A stretch of 53,269 bases of DNA from Rhodocyclaceae bacterium (GCA_016721505.1 JADKHX010000020.1:1-53269), one strand, 5' to 3'. Counted from the first letter of the stretch, positions 7,345 to 18,295 are shown. Notes: generated from the letters alone by a model not told the origin. Made by a program: numbers and translations.

Positions 7345-7412
7345 TTGGGCGATAATCAACATTCGCACAATTCAGCACCCTCTTACTGAATCAATGCGGA
7401 CTCTTCGCCCAA
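7345..7412 (+). promoter_or_regulatory. nested stem-loop leader of thiC
   Basis: Three stems nest inside one another directly before thiC: TTGGGCGA (7345-7352) with TCGCCCAA (7405-7412); TTCGCA (7362-7367) with TGCGGA (7395-7400, one G-U); ATTCAG (7370-7375) with CTGAAT (7386-7391), loop of 10. The outer right arm ends in the AA of the AAGGAA ribosome binding site (7411-7416). The usual TPP riboswitch marks (CTGAGA, CCTGATCTGG-like block) are not seen. A GATAAT at 7351-7356 could instead be a -10 box, in which case the outer stem would not be transcribed. Confidence 0.45.
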
Positions 7413-7422
7413 GGAAACTTCC

Positions 7423-9339
<1,917 letters not shown>

Positions 9340-9344
9340 ACTCT

Positions 9345-9373
9345 GTCAGTTGGTGCTGACGGTACGCCGTTAA
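9345..9373 (-). repeat. dispersed CCAGCACCAACTGG element, copy 3
   Basis: The plus strand reads GTCAGTTGGTGCTGAC, then GGTACGCCGTTAA. The stem GTCAG/CTGAC is perfect here although other copies have CCAG/CTGG, a compensatory change that supports a folded hairpin. It lies between the thiC stop (9339) and the next ATG (9377). Confidence 0.8.
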
Positions 9374-9376
9374 ACA

Positions 9377-9631
9377 ATGAACTGTCGCTCAGGCTGTGGT
9401 GCGTGTTGCATCGCGCCTTCCATCTCGTCGTTGAACAAACCTGCTGGTGTGCCTTGCGTACATCTCACTGATGATTTTCGTTGTGCGATTTTCGGGCGGC
9501 CGGAACGTCCTGTTTGTTGTTCTGGATTGCAGCCATCACTGGAAATGTGTGGCGAGAATCGCGAGGCCGCGATTTTTTGGTTGCGCAATCTGGAGCACGT
9601 AACCGCGCCGCAAGGTGAATATTCAAGCTGA
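9377..9631 (+). CDS. YkgJ-family cysteine cluster protein
   Basis: An 84-residue protein of the YkgJ/CxxCxxxCC type (putative zinc- or iron-chelating domain). The eight cysteines are in MNCRSGCGACCIAPSIS (four within 10 residues), VPCVHL, RCAIFG, RPVCCSG and EMCGENRE. This spacing, with the P-C-V-H-L and R-P-x-x-C blocks, matches the family. Function is not known; metal binding is inferred. It starts just after the dispersed repeat that follows thiC, and no clear ribosome binding site is visible, since the repeat occupies that space. Confidence 0.85.
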   Translation: MNCRSGCGACCIAPSISSLNKPAGVPCVHLTDDFRCAIFGRPERPVCCSGLQPSLEMCGENREAAIFWLRNLEHVTAPQGEYSS

Positions 9632-9690
9632 TTTTTTCGGCATGCTAAACTGCCAAATCCCTCTGTTTATCGGCCATCCAAGCATTTTTC

Positions 9691-10522
9691 ATGGACTATT
9701 TTCAACTGTTGCAAGCGCTGATATTGGGCGTTGTCGAAGGTTTAACAGAATTCTTGCCGGTGTCCTCGACGGGGCATTTGATACTCGTCGGTGCGCTGCT
9801 CGATTTCAACGACGCACGTGGAAAATTGTTTGAGATTGTGATTCAGTCCGGTGCGATTTTGGCTGTGTGTTGGGAATATCGTGCGCGCATTTCTGCTGTC
9901 GTAGGCGGATTGCTCGACGACAGAAAGTCACAAAACTTCGCACGGAATATAGCCATCGCTTTCACACCACTTGCCGCGCTCGGTTTGTTGTTCGGCAAAT
10001 TTATCAAGGCCAACTTATTCAGTCCTATGGTCGTCGCCACGACTTTTTATCCTCGGTGGCTTCATTATCTTGTGGGCCGAGCGCCGCGCCAAAGCTGCCG
10101 GCGCGCCACGCATTGTCGAAGTCGACGACCTGCAGCCACTGGACGCACTAAAACTTGGTCTCGCTCAAGCGCTGGCCTTGATTCCTGGCACGTCGCGTTC
10201 GGGAGCCACGATCATCGGCGGCATGCTGTTTGGCTTGTCGCGCAAAGCTGCCACCGAGTTCTCATTTTTTCTAGCGATCCCCACGCTCATAATCGCCAGC
10301 CTTTATCAACTTTATAAAGAGCGCGACCTGTTAGCAATGGACGATATCGGCATGTGGTTGGTTGGCTTCATCGCGGCATTTGCTTCTGCTTTCGTCTGCG
10401 TGCGCTGGTTGCTGCGTTACATTTCTACGCATGATTTCACCTGGTTCGCGTGGTACCGAATTGCATTTGGGTTGCTCATTCTGGCGACGTGGCAGTTGAA
10501 TTTGGTGAGTTGGGCAGCGTGA
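9691..10522 (+). CDS. uppP: undecaprenyl-diphosphate phosphatase UppP (frameshifted)
   Basis: The membrane enzyme that dephosphorylates undecaprenyl diphosphate for reuse as glycan lipid carrier. The first frame gives ALILGVVEGLTEFLPVSSTG (signature E-x-x-x-E and PVSSTGH) to FSPMVVATT. After the five T at 10044-10048 the protein goes on in another frame as FILGGFIILWAERRAKAAGA, then IPGTSRSGATIIGGM (the second signature) and ends at 10522. Removing one T joins the halves as VVATT-FILGGF into a normal protein of about 276 residues. The gene is needed for cell-wall recycling, and a one-base homopolymer change is a likely sequencing error. The annotation spans both frames. Confidence 0.9.
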
Positions 10523-10523
10523 G

Positions 10524-11102
10524 GTGAGCGCGCCGTGGATACTTTATTTGCATGGATTCACCAGCGGCCCGCAATCGCATAAGGCGCAGGCTTTGCAAGC
10601 ACGTATGCAGCAGCGCGGAATCGGTGATCGTTTTGTGTGTCCGCAATTGCCTGCATCGCCGAAGGAGGCGATTCGTTTGGCGGAATCGCTGCTCGGAACT
10701 CGCGATAAACAAGTAACTATTGTCGGCTCATCCTTAGGTGGCTATTACGCGACATGGCTCGCCGAAAAGTACGATTTGAGAGCGGTGCTGGTCAATCCCG
10801 CTGTCGCTTCCGCCATCAGTTTGGAGCAATATCTCGGGCCACAACGCTGGCTTTACAGCGGCGAGGAATTTGAATTGACGCGCGAGCATCTGGCAGAAAT
10901 GAATGATCTGTATTTGTCCACACTGAAACGCCCCGAACGGTTTTGGTTACTCGCCGAAGAGGGTGATGAGACGCTCGACTATCGTCAAGCGGTGGCGCGT
11001 TACGCAGGCGCTAAGCAAACCGTGTTAGCCGGTGGCGATCACAGCTTCACACGCTGGGATGATTATCTCGACAGCATCATTGAATTTGCAGGATTGGTAT
11101 GA
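10524..11102 (+). CDS. yqiA: YqiA-type alpha/beta-hydrolase (esterase)
   Basis: A 192-residue serine hydrolase of the YqiA family (UPF0227-like). It starts ILYLHGFTSGPQSHKAQAL (oxyanion region LHGF), has the nucleophile elbow GSSLGGYYATWLAEKY with Ser near residue 69, VLVNPAVASA, and ends with DETLDYRQAVARYAGAKQ and GGDHSFTRWDDY, giving the acid and histidine. E. coli YqiA shows short-chain esterase activity. A GTG at 10524 begins 2 bases after the uppP stop, so the two are probably co-transcribed. rarD overlaps its stop. Confidence 0.85.
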   Translation: MSAPWILYLHGFTSGPQSHKAQALQARMQQRGIGDRFVCPQLPASPKEAIRLAESLLGTRDKQVTIVGSSLGGYYATWLAEKYDLRAVLVNPAVASAISLEQYLGPQRWLYSGEEFELTREHLAEMNDLYLSTLKRPERFWLLAEEGDETLDYRQAVARYAGAKQTVLAGGDHSFTRWDDYLDSIIEFAGLV

Positions 11103-12031
11103 GCAGCGATAGCGAGAACAATCAAGCTCATCAGTTGGTGTCGGATTTGAGTAACAATTCAAGCCGTCACATACAGCACGGAATTTTGGCTGGTGTCGGC
11201 ACCTACATCGTATGGGGTTTAGTGCCGATTTTCTTCAAGCAAATCGATACCATTCCAGCGACCGAAGTTATCGCACATCGCGTGGTGTGGTCGATGTTGC
11301 TGATGGCGCTGATTTTGTTTTTCACGCAAGGATTTTCCATCGTGCGTGATGTGCTGCGCCAACCGCGTCAGCTAATTCGCATCGCCATTGCGTCGAGCTT
11401 GGTTGCCAGCAATTGGCTGATATTTGTCTATGGCGTTAACACTGGCCGCATTTTGGAAACCAGCCTTGGTTACTTCATATTACCGTTGTTCCATGTGGCA
11501 CTCGGCGTGATGGTGCTCGGTGAAAAGCTGCGCCGCTGGCAATGGTTGGCGGTCACGCTGGCCGCCATCGGCGTGCTCATCGAAACGCTGCGCGTGGGTG
11601 GCTTGCCGTGGATTTCATTGACGCTGGCGGGAACGTTTGGTCTCTACGGATTGATGCGCAAACAACTCACCCTTGACTCGGCCAACGGTCTGTTTTTGGA
11701 GACCGCCTGCATGACCCCGTTCGCACTGATTTATTTGGCGTGGGTTTCATTGAACGGGCAAAGTCATTTCGGCATCAGCACGCCGGTCGACTTGATGTTG
11801 ATCGCCACCGGCATCGTCACCGCGATTCCCTTGCTTTTGTTTGCAATTGCGGCGCGCCGCTTGCCATTGTCCACCATAGGGTTTTTGCAATACATTGCAC
11901 CTTCGATTAGTTTCCTAATTGCTGTATTTATTTATGGCGAGCCATTAGGCCTACATCGTGCGCTTGGCTTCGCGGTGATTTGGGCAGGTCTGGCGGTGTA
12001 CAGCGCCGACATGTTGCGCACGCGTAGCTAG
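11099..12031 (+). CDS. rarD: RarD-type EamA family permease
   Basis: A 310-residue, ten-helix drug/metabolite transporter of the EamA superfamily, RarD branch. After a polar N-terminus, GILAGVGTYIVWGLVPIFFK and IPATEVIAHRVVWSMLLMAL match RarD (ExxxHRxxWS). Further landmarks are NTGRILETSLGYFILPLFHV and STIGFLQYIAPSISFLIAVF with YGE at the end. RarD was named for chloramphenicol sensitivity in Pseudomonas, and the natural substrate is unknown. The ATG overlaps the yqiA TGA (ATGA), suggesting translational coupling. Confidence 0.88.
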   Translation: MSSDSENNQAHQLVSDLSNNSSRHIQHGILAGVGTYIVWGLVPIFFKQIDTIPATEVIAHRVVWSMLLMALILFFTQGFSIVRDVLRQPRQLIRIAIASSLVASNWLIFVYGVNTGRILETSLGYFILPLFHVALGVMVLGEKLRRWQWLAVTLAAIGVLIETLRVGGLPWISLTLAGTFGLYGLMRKQLTLDSANGLFLETACMTPFALIYLAWVSLNGQSHFGISTPVDLMLIATGIVTAIPLLLFAIAARRLPLSTIGFLQYIAPSISFLIAVFIYGEPLGLHRALGFAVIWAGLAVYSADMLRTRS

Positions 12032-12057
12032 GCGCGGACTGGCACACTGCGGGGATT

Positions 12058-12063
12058 TATAAT
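12058..12063 (+). promoter_or_regulatory. possible -10 box for the RNase gene
   Basis: A consensus TATAAT lies 49 bases before the ATG at 12112, in the 80-base space after rarD. No convincing -35 hexamer is found at the right distance. Confidence 0.3.
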
Positions 12064-12111
12064 TCGCGTCCTCAGTGATACCCGCCTTCGCAGTGCGCCT
12101 GCTGCCATTCC

Positions 12112-14226
12112 ATGAATATTTTGTTTGAAGAAGACGGTACGTTTCGCGCCGGAACCATGTTGGCCGACAACAACACTTCGTTGCAGGTTGAGCTTCCCGG
12201 TGGCAAGCGCAGCAAGGTCAAGCTGGCCAATATTTTGCTGCGCTTTAGCGCGCCGGCAGCGGGTGAACTACTGTATCCCGCGCAAGCGCTGGCGAATGAA
12301 ATCGACGTCGATTTTCTATGGGAAGTTTGCGGCGAAGAAGAATTTGGTTTTGAGGAGCTTGCCGCTGAGTATCACGGTGAAAAAAAGCCAAGTGCATTGC
12401 AAGCCACCAGCGTGCTCTTGCGTCTGCACAGCGCACCGATGTATTTTCATCGCAAGGGACGCGGTCGCTATCGAAAAGCGCCGCAAGAAATTTTGCATGC
12501 AGCATTGGCCGGGCTCGAGAAAAAACGTCTCGCGCTGGAGGCTGTAGAACGTATGGCTGATGCTTTGGTGGGCGGCACATTGCCTGCAGAATTCACGCCG
12601 TTGCTGAGCCAGCTTTTGTACGCGCCAGATCGTAACAAGTTAGAAACTAAAGCACTCGAATCCGCCTGTGCACGCAGTGGAAAATCGCCAGTGCGTTTGC
12701 TGGCTGATTGCGGCGCCATTACCTCGACACACGAATACCAGCTTGGCCGTTTCCTGTTTGAATATTTCCCAGAGTCAAGAGGTGGCACAAGCGGCGGCAC
12801 TGGCTTTGCGGATATTGACTTGAATGCTTTGGCCGACTTGGAGCATCTGCCTGTGGCCGAGGCAAAAGCATTCAGCATCGACGATGCCGCAACCACCGAG
12901 ATCGACGATGCGTTTTCCGTCACGCGACTCGATGGCGGCTGGCGAATTGGAATTCATATTGCCGCGCCGGGTTTGGGTTTCACGCCCGCTTCGGCGCTCG
13001 GACAAATTGCCCGCACGCGACTGTCGACGGTCTATATGCCTGGGCGAAAAATCACCATGTTGCCCGAGCAAGTTATCGACCGCTACACTTTGTTAGCCGG
13101 TCGCTGTGTGCCTGCGCTGTCGCTGTATTTGGAGTTGGCCGACGACTTTCGTGTGCTTTCGCACCAGAGCGTAATCGAGCGAGTGAGCATTGCCGCAAAT
13201 TTACGCCATCACGATTTGGAGCCGGTGTTTAACGACGAAACTTTATCCACTGGATTGAGCGAATTCCCCTACAAAATGGAACTCAAGCTGCTGTGGGAAT
13301 TCGCCCAGGTGTTGCAGGCCGGACGTGGTGAAACCGGGCAAAGCGGGAATCGAAAAGATTACAACTTTGAAGTTGATTGGCAAAGCCGCAGCGATGTGGC
13401 CGGCATTAACGAAGCGGGGGTAGTACAAATCGTCGAGCGCCAGCGTGGCAGTCCGCTGGATACCTTGGTCGCCGAGCTGATGATTTTTGCCAACGCCACC
13501 TGGGGCGCTGCGCTGCGTGATGCAGGCGTCAGTGGCTTGTATCGGGTGCAAAGCGCGGGCAAGGTGCGCATGAGTACGGTAGCCGCCGCGCACGAAGGAC
13601 TGGGCGTGGATTGCTACGCGTGGACCAGCTCGCCGCTGCGCCGCTATTGCGATTTGATGAATCAATGGCAATTGATTGCGCTGCTCAGCGAACAGCCACC
13701 ACCTTTCGGACAAAAGGGCGCACCAAAAACTTCTGAGACTAATGTCATGTTGCTCGCCGCGATGCGCGACTTCGATTTGACCTATGCGGCCTACGCCGAA
13801 TTTCAGCGCGGCATGGAGCGCTATTGGTGTTTGCGCTGGTTGTTGCAATCGTCCCGAACATCAGTCACTGCGCGCGTGCTCAAAGAAGAGCTCGTGCGCG
13901 TCGACGAGATTCCGCTGGTGCTGCGCATGCCCTCATTACCCGGCACCACCATTGCGCCGCGTGGGGCGCGGGTGCAAATCAGCATTGATGGCATTGATTT
14001 GTTGGAAGCGCAAATACGCGCACGATTTGTTGAGCTGCTAACGACGCAAGCCGAGGCGGTCGACGACTTGGCCGATGAGGAAGGTGAGGACGAGATTGCC
14101 GATCAAATGAGCGACGCAACAGCTGATGTCGATCAGATTGGCGCCGCGCAGGAAAACGAATTACCGGCTGAAACCCGCTCTATTACGGCGCTAGAAGCCG
14201 AGGGGGACGCACCAGCGGCAGAGTAA
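12112..14226 (+). CDS. RNase II/R-family (RNB domain) exoribonuclease
   Basis: A 704-residue protein with a C-terminal RNB catalytic domain. The active-site block AFSIDDAATTEIDDAFSV (acidic residues binding two metal ions, near residue 265), TRLSTVYMPGRKITMLPEQV, and the conserved SSPLRRYCDLMNQWQ are clear. The N-terminal 200 residues (FEEDGTFRAGTMLADNNTSLQVE, then a winged-helix-like part) replace the cold-shock domains of E. coli RNase R. The C-terminus ends in an acidic tail (DLADEEGEDEIADQMSD). This layout is common in betaproteobacteria as a second RNB protein besides RNase R. It is expected to degrade RNA 3' to 5'; substrate unknown. Its stop is 11 bases from the TonB-like gene. Confidence 0.88.
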   Translation: MNILFEEDGTFRAGTMLADNNTSLQVELPGGKRSKVKLANILLRFSAPAAGELLYPAQALANEIDVDFLWEVCGEEEFGFEELAAEYHGEKKPSALQATSVLLRLHSAPMYFHRKGRGRYRKAPQEILHAALAGLEKKRLALEAVERMADALVGGTLPAEFTPLLSQLLYAPDRNKLETKALESACARSGKSPVRLLADCGAITSTHEYQLGRFLFEYFPESRGGTSGGTGFADIDLNALADLEHLPVAEAKAFSIDDAATTEIDDAFSVTRLDGGWRIGIHIAAPGLGFTPASALGQIARTRLSTVYMPGRKITMLPEQVIDRYTLLAGRCVPALSLYLELADDFRVLSHQSVIERVSIAANLRHHDLEPVFNDETLSTGLSEFPYKMELKLLWEFAQVLQAGRGETGQSGNRKDYNFEVDWQSRSDVAGINEAGVVQIVERQRGSPLDTLVAELMIFANATWGAALRDAGVSGLYRVQSAGKVRMSTVAAAHEGLGVDCYAWTSSPLRRYCDLMNQWQLIALLSEQPPPFGQKGAPKTSETNVMLLAAMRDFDLTYAAYAEFQRGMERYWCLRWLLQSSRTSVTARVLKEELVRVDEIPLVLRMPSLPGTTIAPRGARVQISIDGIDLLEAQIRARFVELLTTQAEAVDDLADEEGEDEIADQMSDATADVDQIGAAQENELPAETRSITALEAEGDAPAAE

Positions 14227-14237
14227 ACTTGTAGTTC

Positions 14238-15182
14238 ATGTCGGCACAAACTGCACCGCTAATGCGTCCTAAGCTGTGGCCCTTTGGTCAATCTAATTTC
14301 GTTATGGAATGGCCGCAATTTTTGGCGCGCATGGATACTGCCGAGCGCAATCTGACTTTGGCGCTGATCGTCTCGGCGACAGTCCACGCGATATTGCTCT
14401 CCATACATTTCAAATTGCCCGAGGCGATTGCCAAGGCCAGCGAGCATGCGTTGGAAGTGATCTTGGTGAACAGCAAGAGCGCCACGAAGCCGACCAAAGC
14501 ACAAGCCAAAGCACAAAATAATCTTGATGGTGGTGGCAATACCGAAGAAGATAGGCGCGCCAAAACGCCATTGCCGCCATCTAAACGCGATGCCACTGGT
14601 GAGGAGCTGGTGGAAACACGTCGCCGCATTGCCGAGTTGGAAGCGCAGTCTCAGCAGCTCATGACGCAGCTTAAGAACAGCCGGGCGATCGTAACTGAAA
14701 AGCCAAAGGTTGAAGCCGCACCACCTTTGCTGCCAAGTGTAAGTGGCGCAGATTTGGCTACTTCAGCGCTGGCCATTGCGCGCATCGAAGGTCAGATTGC
14801 GCGGCAGTTGGAAGACTACAACCAGAGACCGAGAAAGAAATTTATCGGTGCCCGTACCGAGGAATATCGATTCGCTCAATACGTTGAAGAGTGGCGGCAA
14901 AAAATCGAGCGCATTGGTAACCTCAACTACCCTGATGCCGCACGTGGCAAGGCCTACGGCAGTCTGGTGTTGACAGTAATAATCCGCTCCAGTGGCGACG
15001 TGGAGCGGGTCGAAATCAATCGTTCGTCAGGCAATCAGATTCTCGACAACGCGGCAAGACGCATCGTGTTGCTCGCCGCGCCGTATGCGGTTTTTCCGCG
15101 TGCCATCACGCGCGATACCGATGTCTTGGAAATTACCCGGACGTGGACGTTCACGAATTCGGATCAGTTACGGGCCGACTAA
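14238..15182 (+). CDS. TonB-family energy transducer-like protein
   Basis: A 314-residue protein with one N-terminal transmembrane helix (about residues 36-54, LTLALIVSATVHAILLSIHF), a long Lys/Ala/Gln-rich stretch with coiled coil (ELVETRRRIAELEAQSQQLM), and a C-terminal TonB-type domain (YPDAARGKAYGSLVLTVIIR, then SSGDVERVEINRSSGNQILD). This is the layout of the TonB proteins often found alone in betaproteobacteria, which span the periplasm to outer-membrane receptors. The proline-rich part typical of TonB is weak here. No exbBD is near, although tolQR, related motors, lie 6 kb away. Followed by two hairpins at the convergent junction. Confidence 0.75.
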   Translation: MSAQTAPLMRPKLWPFGQSNFVMEWPQFLARMDTAERNLTLALIVSATVHAILLSIHFKLPEAIAKASEHALEVILVNSKSATKPTKAQAKAQNNLDGGGNTEEDRRAKTPLPPSKRDATGEELVETRRRIAELEAQSQQLMTQLKNSRAIVTEKPKVEAAPPLLPSVSGADLATSALAIARIEGQIARQLEDYNQRPRKKFIGARTEEYRFAQYVEEWRQKIERIGNLNYPDAARGKAYGSLVLTVIIRSSGDVERVEINRSSGNQILDNAARRIVLLAAPYAVFPRAITRDTDVLEITRTWTFTNSDQLRAD

Positions 15183-15215
15183 ATCGCATCGCACATCGGC
15201 GGCGGAGCAGGGGTT

Positions 15216-15265
15216 TCGCAAAGCATAGCTTTGCGACGGCTTAGGGTCGGTTGTGCCAAGCCGAC
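15216..15265. terminator. two tandem hairpins between convergent genes
   Basis: TCGCAAAGC-ATA-GCTTTGCGA (15216-15236) is a perfect 9-bp stem with a 3-base loop; GTCGGTT (15246-15252) pairs with AGCCGAC (15259-15265) with one G-U. They separate the plus-strand TonB-like gene (stop 15182) from eptA ending at 15293 on the minus strand. There is no long T-tract, so the terminator role is inferred from position. Confidence 0.45.
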
Positions 15266-15292
15266 ACTGCATACTCAGCACCAAAGCCTGGA

Positions 15293-16963
15293 TTATCGAC
15301 ACTCCGCCACTAAATCCAAAGCTGGTTCATACACTGCGCTGCGAATATCCAGCAGCCCTAGCGTTGTATGAAACAGATTGTCGTGACTGCTGGCCAATTT
15401 GGCACGCTCGCGCAAGCAATCCAATTTAATGCGATTTGCCTCGACAAAACCCGGCGAGAACCACATCACCATTGGTACATGGGTTTGCACCCGCGGGGCG
15501 ATTGAAAACGGCACGCCGTGCAGATACAAATTGTTTTCGCCCAAACTTTCACCATGATCGGAGACGTAAATCATTCCCGCATCGTGACTGGTTTGCAGCT
15601 TGAGCAGGGCGATGGTTTGTGCCAACACATAATCGGTGTAGGACAATGCATTGTCGTAGGCGTTCACTATTTCTTGTTGCGTGCATTTGCCCAATTCGAC
15701 GTTTTTGCACACTGGCGTGAACTGTTCGAAACCGGCCGGATAGCGCTTGAAATAGGCGGGACCGTGATTGCCCATCTGGTGCAAAACAATCACCAAATCA
15801 CGCGGATTACTAGATAGCAAAGGCCGAATACTGTCCGCCAAAACCTCATCAAAACATTGTCCGCCCGGGCACAGGCGTGCCACATCTGATGATTCGGGCG
15901 GCAGTGTTGCGCGGATGAATTCGAGGTTCGCGCAGACGCCTTTGCAGCCGGATTGATTGTCTATCCAGACCGAGCGCACCTCGGCATGTTTGAGTACGTG
16001 CAGCAAGGATTCGCTGCTACGAATTTGCGACTCGTCATAGTCGCGCCGACCGATTTGAGAAAACATACAGGGTACCGAGACTTCGGTATTGGTGCCACAA
16101 CTGGTGGTGTTGGTAAAGTTAATGACGTCAAGTTTCGCTAGTTCGGCGGTGGTTTGCCGCGTATAGCCGGATAAACCCCAATTGGCTGCCCTCGCGGTCT
16201 CGCCAACCACCAGCACCAAAACCCGCGGGCGGCGTACTACACCTGGCGCAAATATTTGCGCCGCATCCTCACCGACGGCGGCCAATGGCCGCGATGCGAC
16301 TTCGGCTTCCGCGGTCAACACGCGGAAGCCAGAGTACAGAAAGTTAGCTGGCGTAATCAAATAGCGCATTGCCCGTTGATTGCGCATGGTCGCCGAAAGA
16401 TCTTGAAATTCGCTTAGCAGCGCTGCTGCGCCAAGAAAAAACGCGAAGCCCAAAATTCCAATTCGGATGAGCAGCGCACGCAATATTGGCAGCTTGACGA
16501 TGTCGACGCGAGACAAAAACAACAGCGGTAAAACGGCGTAAAAAAACAAATGTTGCAGCATGCCAAAGCTCAGCAAGTCGGCCGTTTCAGCAACATCCGT
16601 GCGCAGCACGTTGCGCAGCATGGTGGGGTCGAGATAAACGGTGTATTGATTGATGAAATACACCGCGAAGGCATTGGCAATGAGCAGCACTGCCAACACC
16701 GGTTTGAGCGTCCAACGATTGGACACTAGCGCCAAGATGATGAAGTGCAAGCAAGTGATAAGCACAAACATCGCAGCAGCGACCAACCAGTTTGCGGGTA
16801 GCGCCATGTCGCGTTCGGTGAGCAGCGCGCGCCAAAATACCGTATTGCTGCTCGCGCTAATGGCAATGCTGGTGATGAGCAGCAGTATCTCTACACGCAA
16901 AGTCACTCGCCTGAGATACCAAGGCCTAGCAATGTTTGTGGCTTGCGGCACAGCGAATGGCAA
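15293..16963 (-). CDS. eptA: phosphoethanolamine-lipid A transferase, EptA family
   Basis: A 556-residue inner-membrane enzyme that moves phosphoethanolamine to lipid A, which reduces binding of cationic peptides. About five transmembrane helices fill residues 25-190, then a periplasmic sulfatase-fold domain begins with RVLVLVVGETARAANWGLSG (metal site with Glu). TTSCGTNTEVSVPCMFSQIG carries the phosphorylated Thr (T-N-T-E-V-S block). The SDHGESLGENNLYLHGVPF block holds the other metal ligands. Cysteines for disulfides are visible (SGCKGVCANL, LCPGGQCF, CKNVELGKC). Length is normal. No two-component genes are nearby. It starts 12 bases after the cpoB stop and could share its transcript. Confidence 0.93.
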   Translation of the reverse strand: MPFAVPQATNIARPWYLRRVTLRVEILLLITSIAISASSNTVFWRALLTERDMALPANWLVAAAMFVLITCLHFIILALVSNRWTLKPVLAVLLIANAFAVYFINQYTVYLDPTMLRNVLRTDVAETADLLSFGMLQHLFFYAVLPLLFLSRVDIVKLPILRALLIRIGILGFAFFLGAAALLSEFQDLSATMRNQRAMRYLITPANFLYSGFRVLTAEAEVASRPLAAVGEDAAQIFAPGVVRRPRVLVLVVGETARAANWGLSGYTRQTTAELAKLDVINFTNTTSCGTNTEVSVPCMFSQIGRRDYDESQIRSSESLLHVLKHAEVRSVWIDNQSGCKGVCANLEFIRATLPPESSDVARLCPGGQCFDEVLADSIRPLLSSNPRDLVIVLHQMGNHGPAYFKRYPAGFEQFTPVCKNVELGKCTQQEIVNAYDNALSYTDYVLAQTIALLKLQTSHDAGMIYVSDHGESLGENNLYLHGVPFSIAPRVQTHVPMVMWFSPGFVEANRIKLDCLRERAKLASSHDNLFHTTLGLLDIRSAVYEPALDLVAECR

Positions 16964-16974
16964 TGCGCCAGTGC

Positions 16975-17727
16975 TTACTTTTTCTTCAGGCGAAGTTGCG
17001 CCCGTTTGCCCGCATCGCTATTGGCGTATTGCGTGGCCAAAGTAGTCAATACGGCTTGTGCGCCTTTGCTGTCTTTGAGCGCATCAAGGCTGTTCACTTG
17101 GCTTTCTAGCGCACTCGGCACACGCTCGTCGCTGGGCCAAGTCGCGGCGAATTTGCCGAACAGCTCGACCGCTTTCAGGTGGTTTTTTATTTGCGCATTG
17201 GCATAGCCGCCAAAGTAGTGTGCGCTGGCAGCAAGCGTGCTGGTCGGATAAGTGGCGATGAAAACATTCATCTGCTCGGCGGCTTCTTTGTACTTCAAAT
17301 TTTTGAGAGCAGCCAAAGCGGCTTCATAGTCGCGCACTTCAATGCCTTCATCTGGCTTGGGAGTTTCGGCCACTGGCGGCGGTGCGGTTTCGAGTTTGCG
17401 TACGCGATTATCCAAATCGACGTAGAAATCTTTTTGACGCTTTTGCGCGGCTTCCAAATCGTAGCTGAGTACCTCCAACTGCCCGCGAATTTTTGCCAAC
17501 TCAGCGCGTAGAGTCTCGGTTTGGTTAGCGAAATCAAGTTGATTGCGGTTCAGCGTTTCGAGGTTGATATTGACCTCGATCATTTGCTTGCGCAAGGCTT
17601 CAACCCGCGTGCGCGCCTCTTCGTCGTCAAACAAACCCGCTTGCGCAACGCCTTGCAGCGCTACGCAAACGAGCATAAGTGGCAGCCTTATGCGCCAATC
17701 TTTGCGCCAATGCTCCACCCGCGACAT
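16975..17727 (-). CDS. cpoB: Tol-Pal system protein CpoB (YbgF)
   Basis: A 250-residue periplasmic protein with a signal peptide (LPLMLVCVALQGVAQA at residues 16-31), an N-terminal coiled coil (RVEALRKQMIEVNINLETLN and ELAKIRGQLEVLSYDLEAAQ), and C-terminal TPR repeats (YEAALAALKNLKYKEAAEQM; AHYFGGYANAQIKNHLKAVE). CpoB binds TolA and coordinates PBP1B peptidoglycan synthesis with outer-membrane constriction during division. It sits last in the tol-pal operon, 3 bases after the pal stop, the usual position. Confidence 0.92.
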   Translation of the reverse strand: MSRVEHWRKDWRIRLPLMLVCVALQGVAQAGLFDDEEARTRVEALRKQMIEVNINLETLNRNQLDFANQTETLRAELAKIRGQLEVLSYDLEAAQKRQKDFYVDLDNRVRKLETAPPPVAETPKPDEGIEVRDYEAALAALKNLKYKEAAEQMNVFIATYPTSTLAASAHYFGGYANAQIKNHLKAVELFGKFAATWPSDERVPSALESQVNSLDALKDSKGAQAVLTTLATQYANSDAGKRAQLRLKKK

Positions 17728-17730
17728 TAA

Positions 17731-18273
17731 TTAATACTCGCCGTTATAAAGCATTTCGCCGCGCCGGTTTTTGCTCCAGCATTCTTCGTTCTGGTCGGTA
17801 CACACCGGTTTTTCTTCGCCCAGGCTCACCGCTTCCATTTGGTCTTCTTTGGCACCCATCAGCGCCAATGACTTTTTGACTGCATCGGCACGTTTTTGTG
17901 CCAGTGCGAGGTTGTATTCGCGGCTACCGCGTTCGTCGCTGTTGCCTTGAATCAGCATTTTCATTTTGGCGTTGGCGGCCAGGAATTTGCTATGCGCCGC
18001 GAGTGTGCTTTGGAATTCATCTTTGACCACATAGCTATCCAGATCGAAATAAACCATGCGCTTGGACAGCGGGCTGCGCGGGTCTTTGAGCGCGGCAACG
18101 CTCATTGCATCAAATGTCGGCTGCGGCACGACGTTGACGACGGGTTTGGTTACCACTACATCGGTTGGCGTGCTGGTTTTCACCTCGGCCGGTGTTTGCT
18201 CCGGTGCTGGAGGTTGAGAGCCACAAGCAGCAAGCAAAACGGTAATTGCACTGATCAAATATATATTACGCAT
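17731..18273 (-). CDS. pal: peptidoglycan-associated lipoprotein Pal
   Basis: A 180-residue outer-membrane lipoprotein with an OmpA-like peptidoglycan-binding domain. The signal peptide ends in the lipobox LLAAC (Cys near residue 17), followed by a Pro/Thr-rich linker and VYFDLDSYVVKDEFQSTLAA, NAKMKMLIQGNSDERGSREY (G-x-x-D-x-R-G-x-x-x-Y-N) and NLALAQKRADAVKKSLALMG. The ATG at 18273 is chosen because the open frame further upstream (to 18333) has no sense in the family. It lies between tolB and cpoB and anchors the Tol machine to the cell wall. Confidence 0.95.
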   Translation of the reverse strand: MRNIYLISAITVLLAACGSQPPAPEQTPAEVKTSTPTDVVVTKPVVNVVPQPTFDAMSVAALKDPRSPLSKRMVYFDLDSYVVKDEFQSTLAAHSKFLAANAKMKMLIQGNSDERGSREYNLALAQKRADAVKKSLALMGAKEDQMEAVSLGEEKPVCTDQNEECWSKNRRGEMLYNGEY

Positions 18274-18295
18274 GATGAACCCTTTATTGAAATAA

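Noticed and set aside
15276..15292. CTCAGCACCAAAGCCTGG at the eptA end as a repeat copy
   Set aside because: It resembles the partial copy at 52834 but lacks both GGCGTGT and CTGGC; too little to call.
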